Below, in pieces: positions 1-7,969 of a stretch of 64,000 nt of DNA; position 1 is the stretch's first letter; every line of letters starts with the position of its first letter. Under the pieces are notes generated by a model. It was given only the letters and a program-made list of their open reading frames with translations, ran no database searches and was not told the DNA's origin. A program made the translations under genes and the position numbers. This stretch comes from Candidatus Flexicrinis affinis (GTDB lineage Bacteria > Chloroflexota > Anaerolineae > Aggregatilineales > Phototrophicaceae). The DNA is taken from positions 496,001 to 560,000 of the forward strand of contig JADJWE010000004.1 of NCBI GenBank assembly GCA_016716525.1. The letters are read 5' to 3'.

Positions 1-143
1 GCTGGCTGAAGACGCCGGCGGATGTGAGAAAACACGGCGGCGCGATCTTCGGCGACCGCCGCTTCGGCCGGGTGTTCATCTATCATAACGGCGCGGAGTC
101 GTATTACGCCGCGCGCGGATTCCGCGGCTGGCTCAAGGTCTAG
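1..143 (+). CDS. C-terminal end of a DUF4256-like protein (5' truncated by window edge)
   Basis: An open frame enters from the window edge (first full codon at position 3) and stops at TAG 141-143. The visible 46 residues start WLKTPADVRKHGGAIF and end with RGFRGWLKV. The mix of GGAIFGDRRFG, VFIYHNGAESYYAARGF and a short basic tail resembles my memory of the C-terminus of DUF4256 proteins, a family without known function. The N-terminus and promoter lie outside the window, so the assignment rests only on this tail. Confidence 0.55.
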   Translation, partial: WLKTPADVRKHGGAIFGDRRFGRVFIYHNGAESYYAARGFRGWLKV

Positions 144-199
144 CAGCCACCACGGGTGGAGTGCTGAGAAAATGACCGGGTGAGGGCGTGTCCTTTCCT

Positions 200-508
200 G
201 GACACGGCAGTGCCGTGTCCCTACGAAGGCAAGGGGCAAGGCGCATACCATCGCGGTATGGTAGGGACGCGATGCATCGCGTCCAGCGCGGATGAACCGG
301 TTCAACGGGCGGCGGGCGACCCGCCGGGTCGCCCCTACAGACCGTCTTTGGGTCTATGTCTTCTGGACACGGCCCCGCCGTGTCCCCACGCAATTCGGTG
401 AGGCGCAGCAGTTTTGAGCCGTCGCGGTGTGGTAGGGACGGGGCACGCCCCGTCCGGGGACGCGGGATAACGGACCAGCCACGGGCGACCCGGCGGGGCG
501 CCCCCGCA
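200..508. repeat. Cluster of six GTAGGG-framed short palindromes
   Basis: This gene-free stretch (144-556) is filled with 20-21-nt palindromes, each flanked on one side by GTAGGG or its complement. Cores lie at 200-220, 265-284, 314-334, 365-385, 436-455 and 483-503. Four different stem sequences occur: GGACACGG, GGACGCGATG, GGGCGACCC and GGACGGGGC. Copies 265 and 436 share the left flank TCGCGGT-G/A-TGGTAGGGACG. Copies 314 and 483 share the right flank CAGACCGTC, so pairs of elements seem to have been duplicated together. I see no gene or tRNA here. The same family recurs near 13510, 49150, 50518, 54060, 54209, 54300 and 60356. Confidence 0.85.
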
Positions 509-556
509 GACCGTCGCTGTGTCGATTGTGGTTCAATCGTTCAAGCGGACAGGCTA

Positions 557-2198
557 CTATCCGCCGCGCCACGTCGACGCCCGCGGATCAGGCGCGTCGG
601 CGATCACCGACACGTCGTCGACCCACAGTTTGCCTGTGCCGCCCGGCGCCTTGATCTGAACGTTGGCTTTGAGGAAAGTCGCCCCGGCGAGGCCCTCCGC
701 CGGCAGGTTTAGCAGCGTCGCTGCGAACGTGCCGGACGGCACCGCGAGCGCGAGCTTCTTCTTCTCGACGTCGGTCACCAGCTTGAGTGTGATGCTCGGG
801 GCGGTGGCGAGGTTCTTGCCGCGAACCGTTGCGCTGAAAGCAAACGTCGTGCCGGCGATGAGCCCGGACGTGTACAGCTTTTGCGACGCTTTGGCGCCAT
901 CCACCGCACCCTTGACCATCAGCGAGCATGCGCCGGCGATCGGGTTCTTGCACGTCCGCTTGGCGCCATCGCTGACCTTCCACTCCTGCCACGGCCAGTT
1001 GGGACCCGGGTCGATGTCCGCCTCGAAACTGCCGTTGCCGACGAGTTCGCCTTCGGACACCGGCGGCGTGTGCGCGATTCGGATGACCCGCCCGCTGCCG
1101 AAAGCGAGGTAATACAGCGCGCCGTCCGGCCCCACGCTCAGGTCGACGGGCGCTGAACCCTCCGTGTTTTCGACGAACGTCGTGACGCTGCCCGTGATGC
1201 TGTCGCGCACCCAGATGTCGTTGAAGCAGTAGTCGCTGAAGAAGTAGTCGTTGGTGTACTCTGCCGGATAATACGGCGTGTTCGGCACGTAGAACGTCCC
1301 TCCTGCGATCGACGTGCAGCCGGACGGCGCGTGTGGATAGCTGTAGATCGGGTCGGTATATGATGGGTTGCCATTTGCGCCTGTGAAGTCCGGCCACCCA
1401 TAATTGGCGCCTGCCGCGCCCAAGTTGACCTCCTCAAAGCTGCCGCTGCTCGGCCCGACGTCGTTGATGAAGATTTGCCCCGTATTGGGATGCACAGCGA
1501 ACGTGAACGGGTTGCGGAGGCCCAGCGCCCAGATCGACCGGTTCTCGCCGCTGGCCGTGCCGTAGAACGGGTTGTCTGCCGGGATCGTACCATCCGGGTT
1601 ATAGCGCAGCAGTTTGCCGTGCCGGTTGCTCAGGGTCTGCGCGTTGGACGCGACGGCCGTGTCGCCGACGGCGATGTACAGCTTGCCATCCGTGCCGAAG
1701 TGAATCGCGCCGCCATTGTGATTGGTCGCGCCGCTGGAGTAATCGAGCTTGACGATGTTCTGCTTGCTGCCCGGCGCAGCGATGTCGCCCGCGGCGGTGT
1801 AGCGATCAATCCGCCCGCGCGGCGGGTTGCTGTTTTTAGCCGGTCTGGTGTAGTGCACGTACACATGACCGTTGCTGACAAAGTCCGGGTCGAGCGCGAT
1901 GCCGATCAATCCGCGCTCGCCGGCACTGTCGACGGTGATGCTGACGAACGGCGTCGGCAGCAGCGCGCCGGCCGCGGAGACGACCCGCACCGTGCCGCCC
2001 TTCTGCGCGATGAACAACCGGCCATCCGGCGCCCATGCCATCGCCGTTGGGGACGAGAGCCCCTGCGCGTAGATTTCTTCGCTGAACGTGGGGAGCGGAG
2101 CGCGCGGTTCTGTGCCGGGGACGGGCAAGGGGCTGCTGTGCGGCCGCAGGGGCCAACAGCAGCGCGGCGGCGATCAGGCTGAACAATGCTCGGCGCAT
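557..2198 (-). CDS. Secreted PQQ-type glucose/sorbosone dehydrogenase-like protein, frameshifted near its signal peptide
   Basis: The main frame (557-2128, 523 residues from a TTG) matches the glucose/sorbosone dehydrogenase beta-propeller family: WAPDGRLFIAQKGGTVRVV near residue 32, HNGGAIHFGTDGKLYIAVGD near 140, and NPFTFAVHPNTGQIFINDVG near 207. Residues from about 360 form a separate module (VGNGSFE ... LWVDDVSV) also seen in two other secreted proteins of this window. No signal peptide precedes this frame. One starts at ATG 2198 in another frame (MRRALFSLIAAALLLAP), 28 nt below a good promoter and with an AGGA ribosome site. Removing one C from the CCCC run near 2130 joins the two frames as QQPLPVPGTEP. 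I infer one gene with a frameshift, either a sequencing error or a recent mutation. Confidence 0.8.
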
Positions 2199-2232
2199 AA
2201 TGTGATGTCCTACACTCGCCTTCGATAGCGCG

Positions 2233-2262
2233 ATTATAGGCGGTGCCTGCGCGGCCTGTCAC
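2233..2262 (-). promoter_or_regulatory. Sigma-70-type promoter for the sugar dehydrogenase gene
   Basis: On the minus strand, TATAAT (2233-2238) follows GTGACA (2257-2262) with an 18-bp spacer. Transcription would start near 2226, just ahead of the signal-peptide ATG at 2198. This supports that ATG as the true start. Confidence 0.6.
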
Positions 2263-2289
2263 CCTATGAGCAGCCGATGCTTGGCGGAT

Positions 2290-2394
2290 AGTAGACAGGA
2301 GTCAGTGGTCAGGCGTCAGGGGACAGTGCACGCGTTGCGTGGCGAGCCCCATGGGGTGAAAGATTGAACCACAAAGGACGCAGAGGACGCAGAA
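2290..2394. repeat. Intergenic low-complexity repeats: CAGTGGTCAGG-type and GGACGCAGA-type
   Basis: The gap between the dehydrogenase and merR holds two common-looking degenerate repeats. One (about 2290-2325) is built from AGTCAGTGGTCAGG-like units and recurs near 13581, 17690, 60296 and 60488. The other (2367-2394) is AACCACAAAGGACG followed by two GACGCAGA units, and a diverged inverted copy lies near 49193-49217. I see no gene here. Confidence 0.6.
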
Positions 2395-2445
2395 GGGGCG
2401 GATCGCCGGACCCGCCCCCTGCGCCATCATGGCACCGCGTCGTCG

Positions 2446-3276
2446 CTAATCCACCGCGTACTGGACCTCGGTCAGGGCCTGCTTGTCGTCCTCGGCCATC
2501 GAGAGATAGATCTCACGCGAGGGGATGCGGACGTGCTTGTTGTTCTCCGCCGCCCAGCCCAGCACCGCCTGATACGCCTCCGTCATCGAGTCGTATGATC
2601 CTTGATGCAGCGTGCTGACGACGGTCTGCTCGGCCGGCAGCGTGCGTACGGTCACGGTATAGCCTTGCGCCTCGAACTCGCCTTCCTTCGTGCCGGGAGC
2701 GACCGGGAAGGCGATCTCGACGTCGATATCCGTATCGGTGAATTCGTCCTGATAGAACATGGCGAACGGCGGGCCGACGATCTGAACCTGATTTATCCCG
2801 ATCCATCCGCCGAGCGCGGGGAAGACGGCCTGATAGTGCTCGGACATGCGGGCGAGCGTCGGGACGGTAGCGCGAATGCCGGCGATTGTAACCGCCGGAA
2901 CAGACTTGGTGACGACATCGTATGTGGTCATGATTCCCTCTCTTTCGATCTGGTTGAGACGTGCGGCGACCTGTCGCAGACGGGCTTCCGCTTCCGCGAC
3001 CTCCTGCTCGGCCTTCGCCCGCTGCAAGCGCAGCATGGCGCGGATTTCGTCGGCGCTTACCCCGTCGCTCAGCATCGACTTGATCTGATCGAGGCTGAGG
3101 CCGAGATCGCGCAGCGCCAGAATGCGGTTCAGGCGAGGAAGCTGGCCGACGTCGTAGTAGCGGTAGCCGGTGAAACGGTCGATGTGGGCTGGCTCAAGCA
3201 GGCCGATATCGGCGTAGTAGCGCAGCAGCGACACCGGGACTTGAGCGAGCTTGGAAAACGGGCCGATCTTGAGCAT
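2446..3276 (-). CDS. MerR-family transcriptional regulator with GyrI-like effector domain
   Basis: A 276-residue protein. Residues 1-110 are a MerR winged helix and coiled coil (IGPFSKLAQVPVSLLRYYADIGLL, then FTGYRYYD and LRDLGLSLDQIKSML). Residues 120-276 match the GyrI-like/BmrR-type small-molecule domain (YDVVTKSVPAVTIAGIRATV, then LPAEQTVVSTLHQGSYD). BmrR-type proteins activate promoters with an overlong spacer when they bind hydrophobic or cationic ligands; the ligand here is unknown. ATG 3276 is preceded by GGAAGG. Its own promoter has the matching architecture, so autoregulation is likely. The divergent neighbour crtI could be a second target, but that is only positional. Confidence 0.9.
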   Translation of the reverse strand: MLKIGPFSKLAQVPVSLLRYYADIGLLEPAHIDRFTGYRYYDVGQLPRLNRILALRDLGLSLDQIKSMLSDGVSADEIRAMLRLQRAKAEQEVAEAEARLRQVAARLNQIEREGIMTTYDVVTKSVPAVTIAGIRATVPTLARMSEHYQAVFPALGGWIGINQVQIVGPPFAMFYQDEFTDTDIDVEIAFPVAPGTKEGEFEAQGYTVTVRTLPAEQTVVSTLHQGSYDSMTEAYQAVLGWAAENNKHVRIPSREIYLSMAEDDKQALTEVQYAVD

Positions 3277-3317
3277 GGGCTAAACCTTCCGCGCGGTGTG
3301 GTTTCTCCACTGTCCTT

Positions 3318-3348
3318 AGCGTACAGTCTCAAGCGGCTTGAGAGTCAA
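3318..3348 (-). promoter_or_regulatory. MerR-type promoter/operator with 19-bp spacer and dyad
   Basis: On the minus strand, TTGACT (3343-3348) and TACGCT (3318-3323) are separated by 19 bp, the overlong spacing typical of MerR targets. The spacer contains a 7-bp-arm palindrome, CTCAAGC-N-GCTTGAG (3328-3342). Transcription would start about 35 nt upstream of the merR ATG. Confidence 0.8.
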
Positions 3349-3479
3349 GGAGGTGTGGATTCGCCAGCACGTGAGTCATCCAATGCTCATGCGCCGTGAA
3401 TCCGGCGTTCCATCACTGCCGGTAGACTTTGTTACAGTTGGCACAAAGTAGTACTGCTCGCACCGTAAAGGCAGCACCC

Positions 3480-5015
3480 ATGAGCAAGAAAGTCATCATC
3501 ATCGGCAGTGGATTCGGCGGGTTGGGCGCGGCCGTTCGGTTGGCTGCCCGCGGCTACGAGGTCGAGCTGTTCGAAAAGCGCGACAAGCTCGGCGGTCGTG
3601 CGTACGTCTACAACATCGACGGGTACACGTTCGACAGCGGTCCGACCGTCATCACCGCGCCGTTCATGTTTGACGACATCTGGCAGCTGGCGGGTCGCAA
3701 GCGTGAGGACTACTTTGAGCTGGTCGAATGTCAGCCGTACTACCGCATCTTCGATCACCACGGCGAAGCGTTTGACTATAACAACGATGAGGAGTTCATC
3801 CTCGGCCAAATCCGCCGGCGCAGCCCGGGGGATGTCGAGGGCTATCAAAAGTTTATCGCCAGCACCAAACCGATCTTCGAGAAGGGCTTTGTCGAATTGG
3901 CCGACAAACCGTTCCTGAAGTTCACCGATATGCTCAAAGTTGCGCCCGATCTCATCAAGATGCAGTCGTACCTGTCCGTATATCAATACGCCAGCAAATT
4001 CGTGAAAGACGAATTCCTGCGGCGCGTGTTCAGCTTCCATCCCCTGCTGATCGGCGGCAACCCGTTCGACTCGCCGTCGATCTACGCCATGATCCACTAC
4101 CTCGAACGGCAGTGGGGCGTGTGGTTCGCCATGGGGGGTACCGGCTCGATTGTGGCCGGGTTTGAACGCCTGATTACCGAGCTGGGCGGAAAAATCCACC
4201 TCAACGCCGAGGTTGCTGAGATCACGATCGACCCGACCTCACGCCGAGCGACCGGTGTGAGGCTTCGGGACGGGTCTACCCACAAGGCCGACGCCGTCGT
4301 GGCGAACGCCGAGGTGGCGTGGACCTACAAGAACCTCATCCCGTCCGAGTACCGGCGCAAGTTCACCGACCGCAAGATCGAGCGGATGAAGCACAGCATG
4401 TCGCTGTTCGTCATCTACTTTGGCACCAAGCGCCGCTACAACGACACCAAGCTCGCGCATCACAACATCATCCTGAGCGAGCGTTACAAGGGCCTGCTCA
4501 ACGACATCTTCAACAAGCAGGTCGTGTCCGACGACTTCTCGCTGTACCTGCACATGCCGAGCATCACCGATCCGTCGCTGGCGCCGAAGGGTGGCGAGAC
4601 GTTCTACGTGCTCTCGCCGGTCCCCAACCTCGGGTCCGGCACCGACTGGACGAAGCAGGCCAAGCCGTACCGCGACGCGATCATGTCGTTCCTCGAAGCG
4701 AACTATCTGCCGGACCTGCAGAAGAACATCGCCGTCGAGCACCACATCGACCCGCTGTACTTTCAGGGCACGCTCAACAGCTACCTCGGATCGGCCTTCA
4801 GTATTCAGCCGGTCCTGACACAGTCGGCGTGGTTCCGCCCGCACAACCGCAGCGAGGACATCGACCGGCTGTACTTCGTCGGCGCGGGGACGCACCCGGG
4901 CGCGGGCCTGCCGGGCGTCCTGAGTTCGTCGATCATCGCCGAGAATCTGGTGATGGACGACCTGCCGATCCCGGCGCGCAGCACGTATGCCGCGCCGGTC
5001 GCTCAGCCGGGGTAG
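3480..5015 (+). CDS. crtI: CrtI-type phytoene/carotenoid desaturase
   Basis: A 511-residue FAD-dependent oxidoreductase of the CrtI branch. It has the N-terminal dinucleotide motif IIGSGFGGLGAA (G9, G11, G14), then LFEKRDKLGGRAY, the substrate-side DSGPTVITAPFMF, and the C-terminal signature FVGAGTHPGAGLPGVL. CrtI enzymes dehydrogenate phytoene toward lycopene at the membrane; related CrtD or CrtO-like substrates cannot be excluded. I chose ATG 3480 because the flavin fold begins there; a longer frame from 3429 adds 17 unlikely residues. No other carotenoid gene lies nearby. Confidence 0.88.
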   Translation: MSKKVIIIGSGFGGLGAAVRLAARGYEVELFEKRDKLGGRAYVYNIDGYTFDSGPTVITAPFMFDDIWQLAGRKREDYFELVECQPYYRIFDHHGEAFDYNNDEEFILGQIRRRSPGDVEGYQKFIASTKPIFEKGFVELADKPFLKFTDMLKVAPDLIKMQSYLSVYQYASKFVKDEFLRRVFSFHPLLIGGNPFDSPSIYAMIHYLERQWGVWFAMGGTGSIVAGFERLITELGGKIHLNAEVAEITIDPTSRRATGVRLRDGSTHKADAVVANAEVAWTYKNLIPSEYRRKFTDRKIERMKHSMSLFVIYFGTKRRYNDTKLAHHNIILSERYKGLLNDIFNKQVVSDDFSLYLHMPSITDPSLAPKGGETFYVLSPVPNLGSGTDWTKQAKPYRDAIMSFLEANYLPDLQKNIAVEHHIDPLYFQGTLNSYLGSAFSIQPVLTQSAWFRPHNRSEDIDRLYFVGAGTHPGAGLPGVLSSSIIAENLVMDDLPIPARSTYAAPVAQPG

Positions 5016-5033
5016 GCGCGGCCACAAGCGAGA

Positions 5034-5070
5034 ATCAGTCCGGCCCTGCGAATTGCGGGGCCGGTTTGAT
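5034..5070. terminator. Bidirectional intrinsic terminator between crtI and the membrane-protein operon
   Basis: CCGGCCC (5040-5046) and GGGCCGG (5058-5064) form a strong stem. It is followed by TTTGATT and preceded by AATCA, so it can serve both convergent genes. Confidence 0.65.
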
Positions 5071-5093
5071 TCGGGTGCGCGTCCTGATGCGGA

Positions 5094-6197
5094 CTATGCG
5101 GGTGCCGGCTGCCTGCCGCCCCGGTTCGATAGGACGACAATCGCGGCTGTGGTCGCAAGGAAGAGCAGGATCGCGATGACATTGAGCAGCCCCGCCGTCT
5201 GACGGGCGGCCTGATCGATCTGCAAGTTGGCGGCCGTGCGCAGCAGCATCGACACGTGCAGCACGGCCAGCGGGACGTACAGAACGCGCGAAAACTGGAA
5301 GTTCACACCGCTGATGGCGGGTAGGATGATCGGCATGTGACCGAAGATCATCGAAAAGACGAACCCCAATAGGAACGCGTGCAGAACGAGGGCATAGTCC
5401 GGGCCAGCGAAGATAGCGCCTTTCCAGATCGCCGCTGCGCCGCCGAACGCCAACCACATATACCCTAGGATCAGACAGATTGCGATGTAGCGGGGCAGGC
5501 CGGACAGCTTCACCGTGCGCCGGCTGATGTCGTAGCGCAGCAGCCACGCAGCGACCAGAACAGCGCCTGCGCCCAACACGCGTACACCGAGCCCGAGGTT
5601 CGCCGGCGAAATCAACACGCCGACGATATATACGCCCACCACGCCCACCAGCAGGCGTTCGCTCAACGGCGTCAGCCGCCGCACCCGTGACAGCTCTAGG
5701 CGCTCGCCGACAATCGTCAGGATCAGGAAGGCCGTCCACAGATGGACCGTCAGCACGATGGGCTGGCCGGAAAGCCACAGCGCATTACCGATCGTCCAGC
5801 ACACGGTTCCGGCGCCCATGATCGCCACATCGCGCGAGGGGTGCATGCGCAGCATGTAGACGTACAGGATCGTGAGGCCGATGCCCGCCGAGGTGAATAG
5901 CCCCTTGGCGTAGATGGCGTCCGGCCAGAGCAGCACCGCCAGAGCGCCAACCGCGTTGATCGCGGGTACGATTAGTGCCCAGCGCACGCGGCCCGCCAGC
6001 GCCACCGCTCGTTCGAGGCAGATCAGCGTACCGAGAAACCCGCTGATCATCAGCGGGCCGTGCAGCGCGCGCACGCGTTCGCTGAGCGTGTCCATGTCCC
6101 AGCCAAGCCGCGACAGCCCTGCGCCAAGCCCGGCCAGCAGCGTCACGACGATCAGGGCAGGCAGCACCACGCGCGGAACGATCCTGCCGGGGTTCAC
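5094..6197 (-). CDS. NnrS-like polytopic membrane protein
   Basis: A 367-residue protein with about ten to twelve hydrophobic segments. LHAFLLGFVFSMIFGHMPII near residue 270 and ALHGPLMISGFLGTLICLER near residue 45 resemble NnrS-family haem-binding membrane proteins linked to nitric oxide metabolism. It is the last gene of a four-gene operon: GTG 6197 overlaps the cupin stop (GTGA). The neighbouring oxidase-like proteins support a redox or NO-related role, but no nitrite or NO reductase is present in the window. NnrS membership is by motif memory only. Confidence 0.65.
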   Translation of the reverse strand: MNPGRIVPRVVLPALIVVTLLAGLGAGLSRLGWDMDTLSERVRALHGPLMISGFLGTLICLERAVALAGRVRWALIVPAINAVGALAVLLWPDAIYAKGLFTSAGIGLTILYVYMLRMHPSRDVAIMGAGTVCWTIGNALWLSGQPIVLTVHLWTAFLILTIVGERLELSRVRRLTPLSERLLVGVVGVYIVGVLISPANLGLGVRVLGAGAVLVAAWLLRYDISRRTVKLSGLPRYIAICLILGYMWLAFGGAAAIWKGAIFAGPDYALVLHAFLLGFVFSMIFGHMPIILPAISGVNFQFSRVLYVPLAVLHVSMLLRTAANLQIDQAARQTAGLLNVIAILLFLATTAAIVVLSNRGGRQPAPA

Positions 6198-6535
6198 GAG
6201 GCGACCTCCTGCGTGCTGAACATCGTCAGCAGCATCACTAACGGGGTCTTGGCGACGACGCTGTGCTTCAGGTTAGGCGGCATCAGCACCCAGCTCCCCG
6301 CGTGCATCGTGTGTGCGTCGCCGCCAAGCGTGACATCGGCCTCGCCGCTGACGATCTGGATGATCGCCGTTTGGCTTGACGTATGCTCGGACAGCTCTTG
6401 GCCGACGGCGAATCCAAACACGATTCCCTTCACACCGCCGCTGCGGACGAACGTGCGGCTGACGATGCTGTCGGTCGGGATCGACTCGATTAGGGCGGCT
6501 AGCTCGGGGATCAGGGTGTAGGGTGTTTCACTCAC
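6194..6535 (-). CDS. Small cupin-domain protein
   Basis: A 113-residue single-domain cupin. VSGEADVTLGGDAHTMHAG and VLMPPNLKHSVVA correspond to the two cupin motifs of a beta-barrel that often binds a metal. The first motif here keeps few of the usual histidines (ELSEHTSSQTAIIQIVSGEA). GTG 6535 has AGGAG upstream and overlaps the previous gene by 8 nt, so it is translationally coupled within the oxidase-like operon. It may sense or stabilise a product of that operon; the substrate is unknown. Confidence 0.8.
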   Translation of the reverse strand: MSETPYTLIPELAALIESIPTDSIVSRTFVRSGGVKGIVFGFAVGQELSEHTSSQTAIIQIVSGEADVTLGGDAHTMHAGSWVLMPPNLKHSVVAKTPLVMLLTMFSTQEVAS

Positions 6536-6992
6536 GCTGTGTTTCTCCTTGTGTAGGGCGGCGGACGGGGAACTCGATTTTACCGTCCGCGAACGGCTTT
6601 ACGCGCGGCCACATCAGTTTGACGAACAGCACAATCGCCACCAGCGCGATAAGCCGGCCGGCCGCAATGACCGGCTGTGCGCTGACGACGTATCCGACCG
6701 CCGTGATGGCGACGCCGGAGTTGATGAGCGCAAGGCTCCACCAGCCCAAACGCACCGCGCCGTATTTGCCGGGGGCGGGGACGGCGAACCGTGGCAGGGC
6801 GTAGAATGCGACTCCCATGATGAACTGCAGCGTCCATCCGAACACCAGCACCTCGGTATGCGGCAGCAGCAGTGTCCAGGCCCATGGGATTTCCGGGTAG
6901 CCCTTCTGAAACAGCACCAGCGCGCCAAACAGAAATCCGGCGCCCAAGTGCAGCAGCGAAGCGCGGATCAACCAAACGCTCAATTTCGGCAT
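6528..6992 (-). CDS. Small oxidase-subunit-I-like membrane protein (second of two paralogues)
   Basis: A 154-residue protein with four predicted transmembrane segments. It shares a layout with its upstream neighbour: a short N-terminus ending RASLLHLGAGFLFG, a conserved histidine (LLPHTEVLVFGWTLQFIMG), then a third and a fourth helix. The H-x-x-x-L/V-x-x-GW-x-x-Q-x-I-M-G core resembles helices of haem-copper oxidase subunit I and NnrS-like proteins, but at 154 residues it cannot be a whole oxidase. Three bases separate it from the upstream gene. It probably binds haem as a complex with its paralogue. Confidence 0.65.
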   Translation of the reverse strand: MPKLSVWLIRASLLHLGAGFLFGALVLFQKGYPEIPWAWTLLLPHTEVLVFGWTLQFIMGVAFYALPRFAVPAPGKYGAVRLGWWSLALINSGVAITAVGYVVSAQPVIAAGRLIALVAIVLFVKLMWPRVKPFADGKIEFPVRRPTQGETQRE

Positions 6993-6995
6993 CCG

Positions 6996-7415
6996 TCAGC
7001 GCTCCTTGACGCGATCCCACGTCATGTAGACGAAGATCCAGCCCGCCGCCAGCATAAACGCCGCGGCGAACGTCAACGTCCAGCCCCAGCCTGAGCCGGG
7101 ATTCATCGCCATGGCCGGCTCGCCGAATGCGCGCAGCAGCAGCCCGATGTTGAGACAGACGTAGACCGCCCAGCCCAACTGCGGGTTGCCGCGCGGATCC
7201 TCCTTCGACTTCTTCGGGAACATCCAGTACGCCACGCCCATGATGATCTGAGTAACCCAGCCCACGAAGATGAAATGCAAATAGACCGGGCGCAGGGTTT
7301 GCAGCATGGGCGACCATCCCAGCACCGGCTGAGCAAGCATTGCGGCGGTCATCGCCAGCCCGGCGAGCAGATACAGCATCCCGGTCTTGATGAAGTAGCG
7401 GGAGAGTGTGGGCAT
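6996..7415 (-). CDS. Small oxidase-subunit-I-like membrane protein (first of two paralogues)
   Basis: A 139-residue, four-helix membrane protein. RPVYLHFIFVGWVTQIIMGVAY carries the same histidine and GW-T/V-Q-IMG core as the next gene, followed by WMFPKKSKEDPRGNP. It starts at ATG 7415 with AGGA upstream and opens the operon. I see no convincing promoter in the 40 nt behind the HNH gene, so read-through from recO and HNH is possible. The pair looks like an ancient duplication that gave two half-size haem-binding units. Confidence 0.65.
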   Translation of the reverse strand: MPTLSRYFIKTGMLYLLAGLAMTAAMLAQPVLGWSPMLQTLRPVYLHFIFVGWVTQIIMGVAYWMFPKKSKEDPRGNPQLGWAVYVCLNIGLLLRAFGEPAMAMNPGSGWGWTLTFAAAFMLAAGWIFVYMTWDRVKER

Positions 7416-7455
7416 GAGCAGTTCCTAACGTGCGAGCGAATTTCGAGCCGACCAG

Positions 7456-7929
7456 CTACCACACGTACGGGGCCGGGCTTTCATCGGAGTCGTCGTCGGC
7501 GCGTATCATCCGATCTGTGGGTGGTTCGTCGACAAACATGTCACCCTGAATGCCCGGATCGTCGCCGCCGTAGCGCTCCAACACGCTGTCGATAAACGGC
7601 GTGCGCGGCGCGCCGCGTGCGAGCACTTCGGCCGCAAAACGCGCCGGATGCTTGAACGCCTTGCGCTTGTTGCAATCGGGGCAGGCCAGCGCGAGGTTTG
7701 CCGGTACATTCGGCCCGCCGCGCACCACACCGAGGATGTGGTCGATCTCGAACTCGGCATCTACGACGGACGCGCTGCACCAACTGCACTTGCCGCCGCT
7801 GTCGAGCACAATGCCGCGCAGTTCGTCGGCCGTGACAGCACCCGGCGACCCTGCGGCGCGTGCTCGGCTGTTCAGGCCGTTGGCGTAGCGTTCCAGTGCC
7901 TTCTCGTGAAGTCGATCGCTGTATTTCAT
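7456..7929 (-). CDS. HNH endonuclease-domain protein
   Basis: A 157-residue protein starting MKYSDRLHEKALERYANG. Its centre is a classic HNH fold with two zinc-binding CxxC pairs: GGKCSWCSASVVDAEFEIDH, then ILGVVRGGPNVPANLALACP, then DCNKRKAF. The histidine of EIDH is the expected general base. The C-terminus is acidic (DPGIQGDMFVDEPPTDR) and unassigned. I chose ATG 7929 because a perfect AGGAGG sits just upstream; the longer frame to 8064 runs into recO. It lies 40 nt after recO on the same strand. Confidence 0.85.
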   Translation of the reverse strand: MKYSDRLHEKALERYANGLNSRARAAGSPGAVTADELRGIVLDSGGKCSWCSASVVDAEFEIDHILGVVRGGPNVPANLALACPDCNKRKAFKHPARFAAEVLARGAPRTPFIDSVLERYGGDDPGIQGDMFVDEPPTDRMIRADDDSDESPAPYVW

Positions 7930-7969
7930 GGCGGTGGCCTCCTTTCCGACGCGCGAGCGCGGCCGTGAC

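Noticed and set aside
200..508. Possible CRISPR array from regularly placed repeats
   Set aside because: The elements are palindromes with different stems and irregular spacing, alternate in orientation, and have no cas genes nearby.
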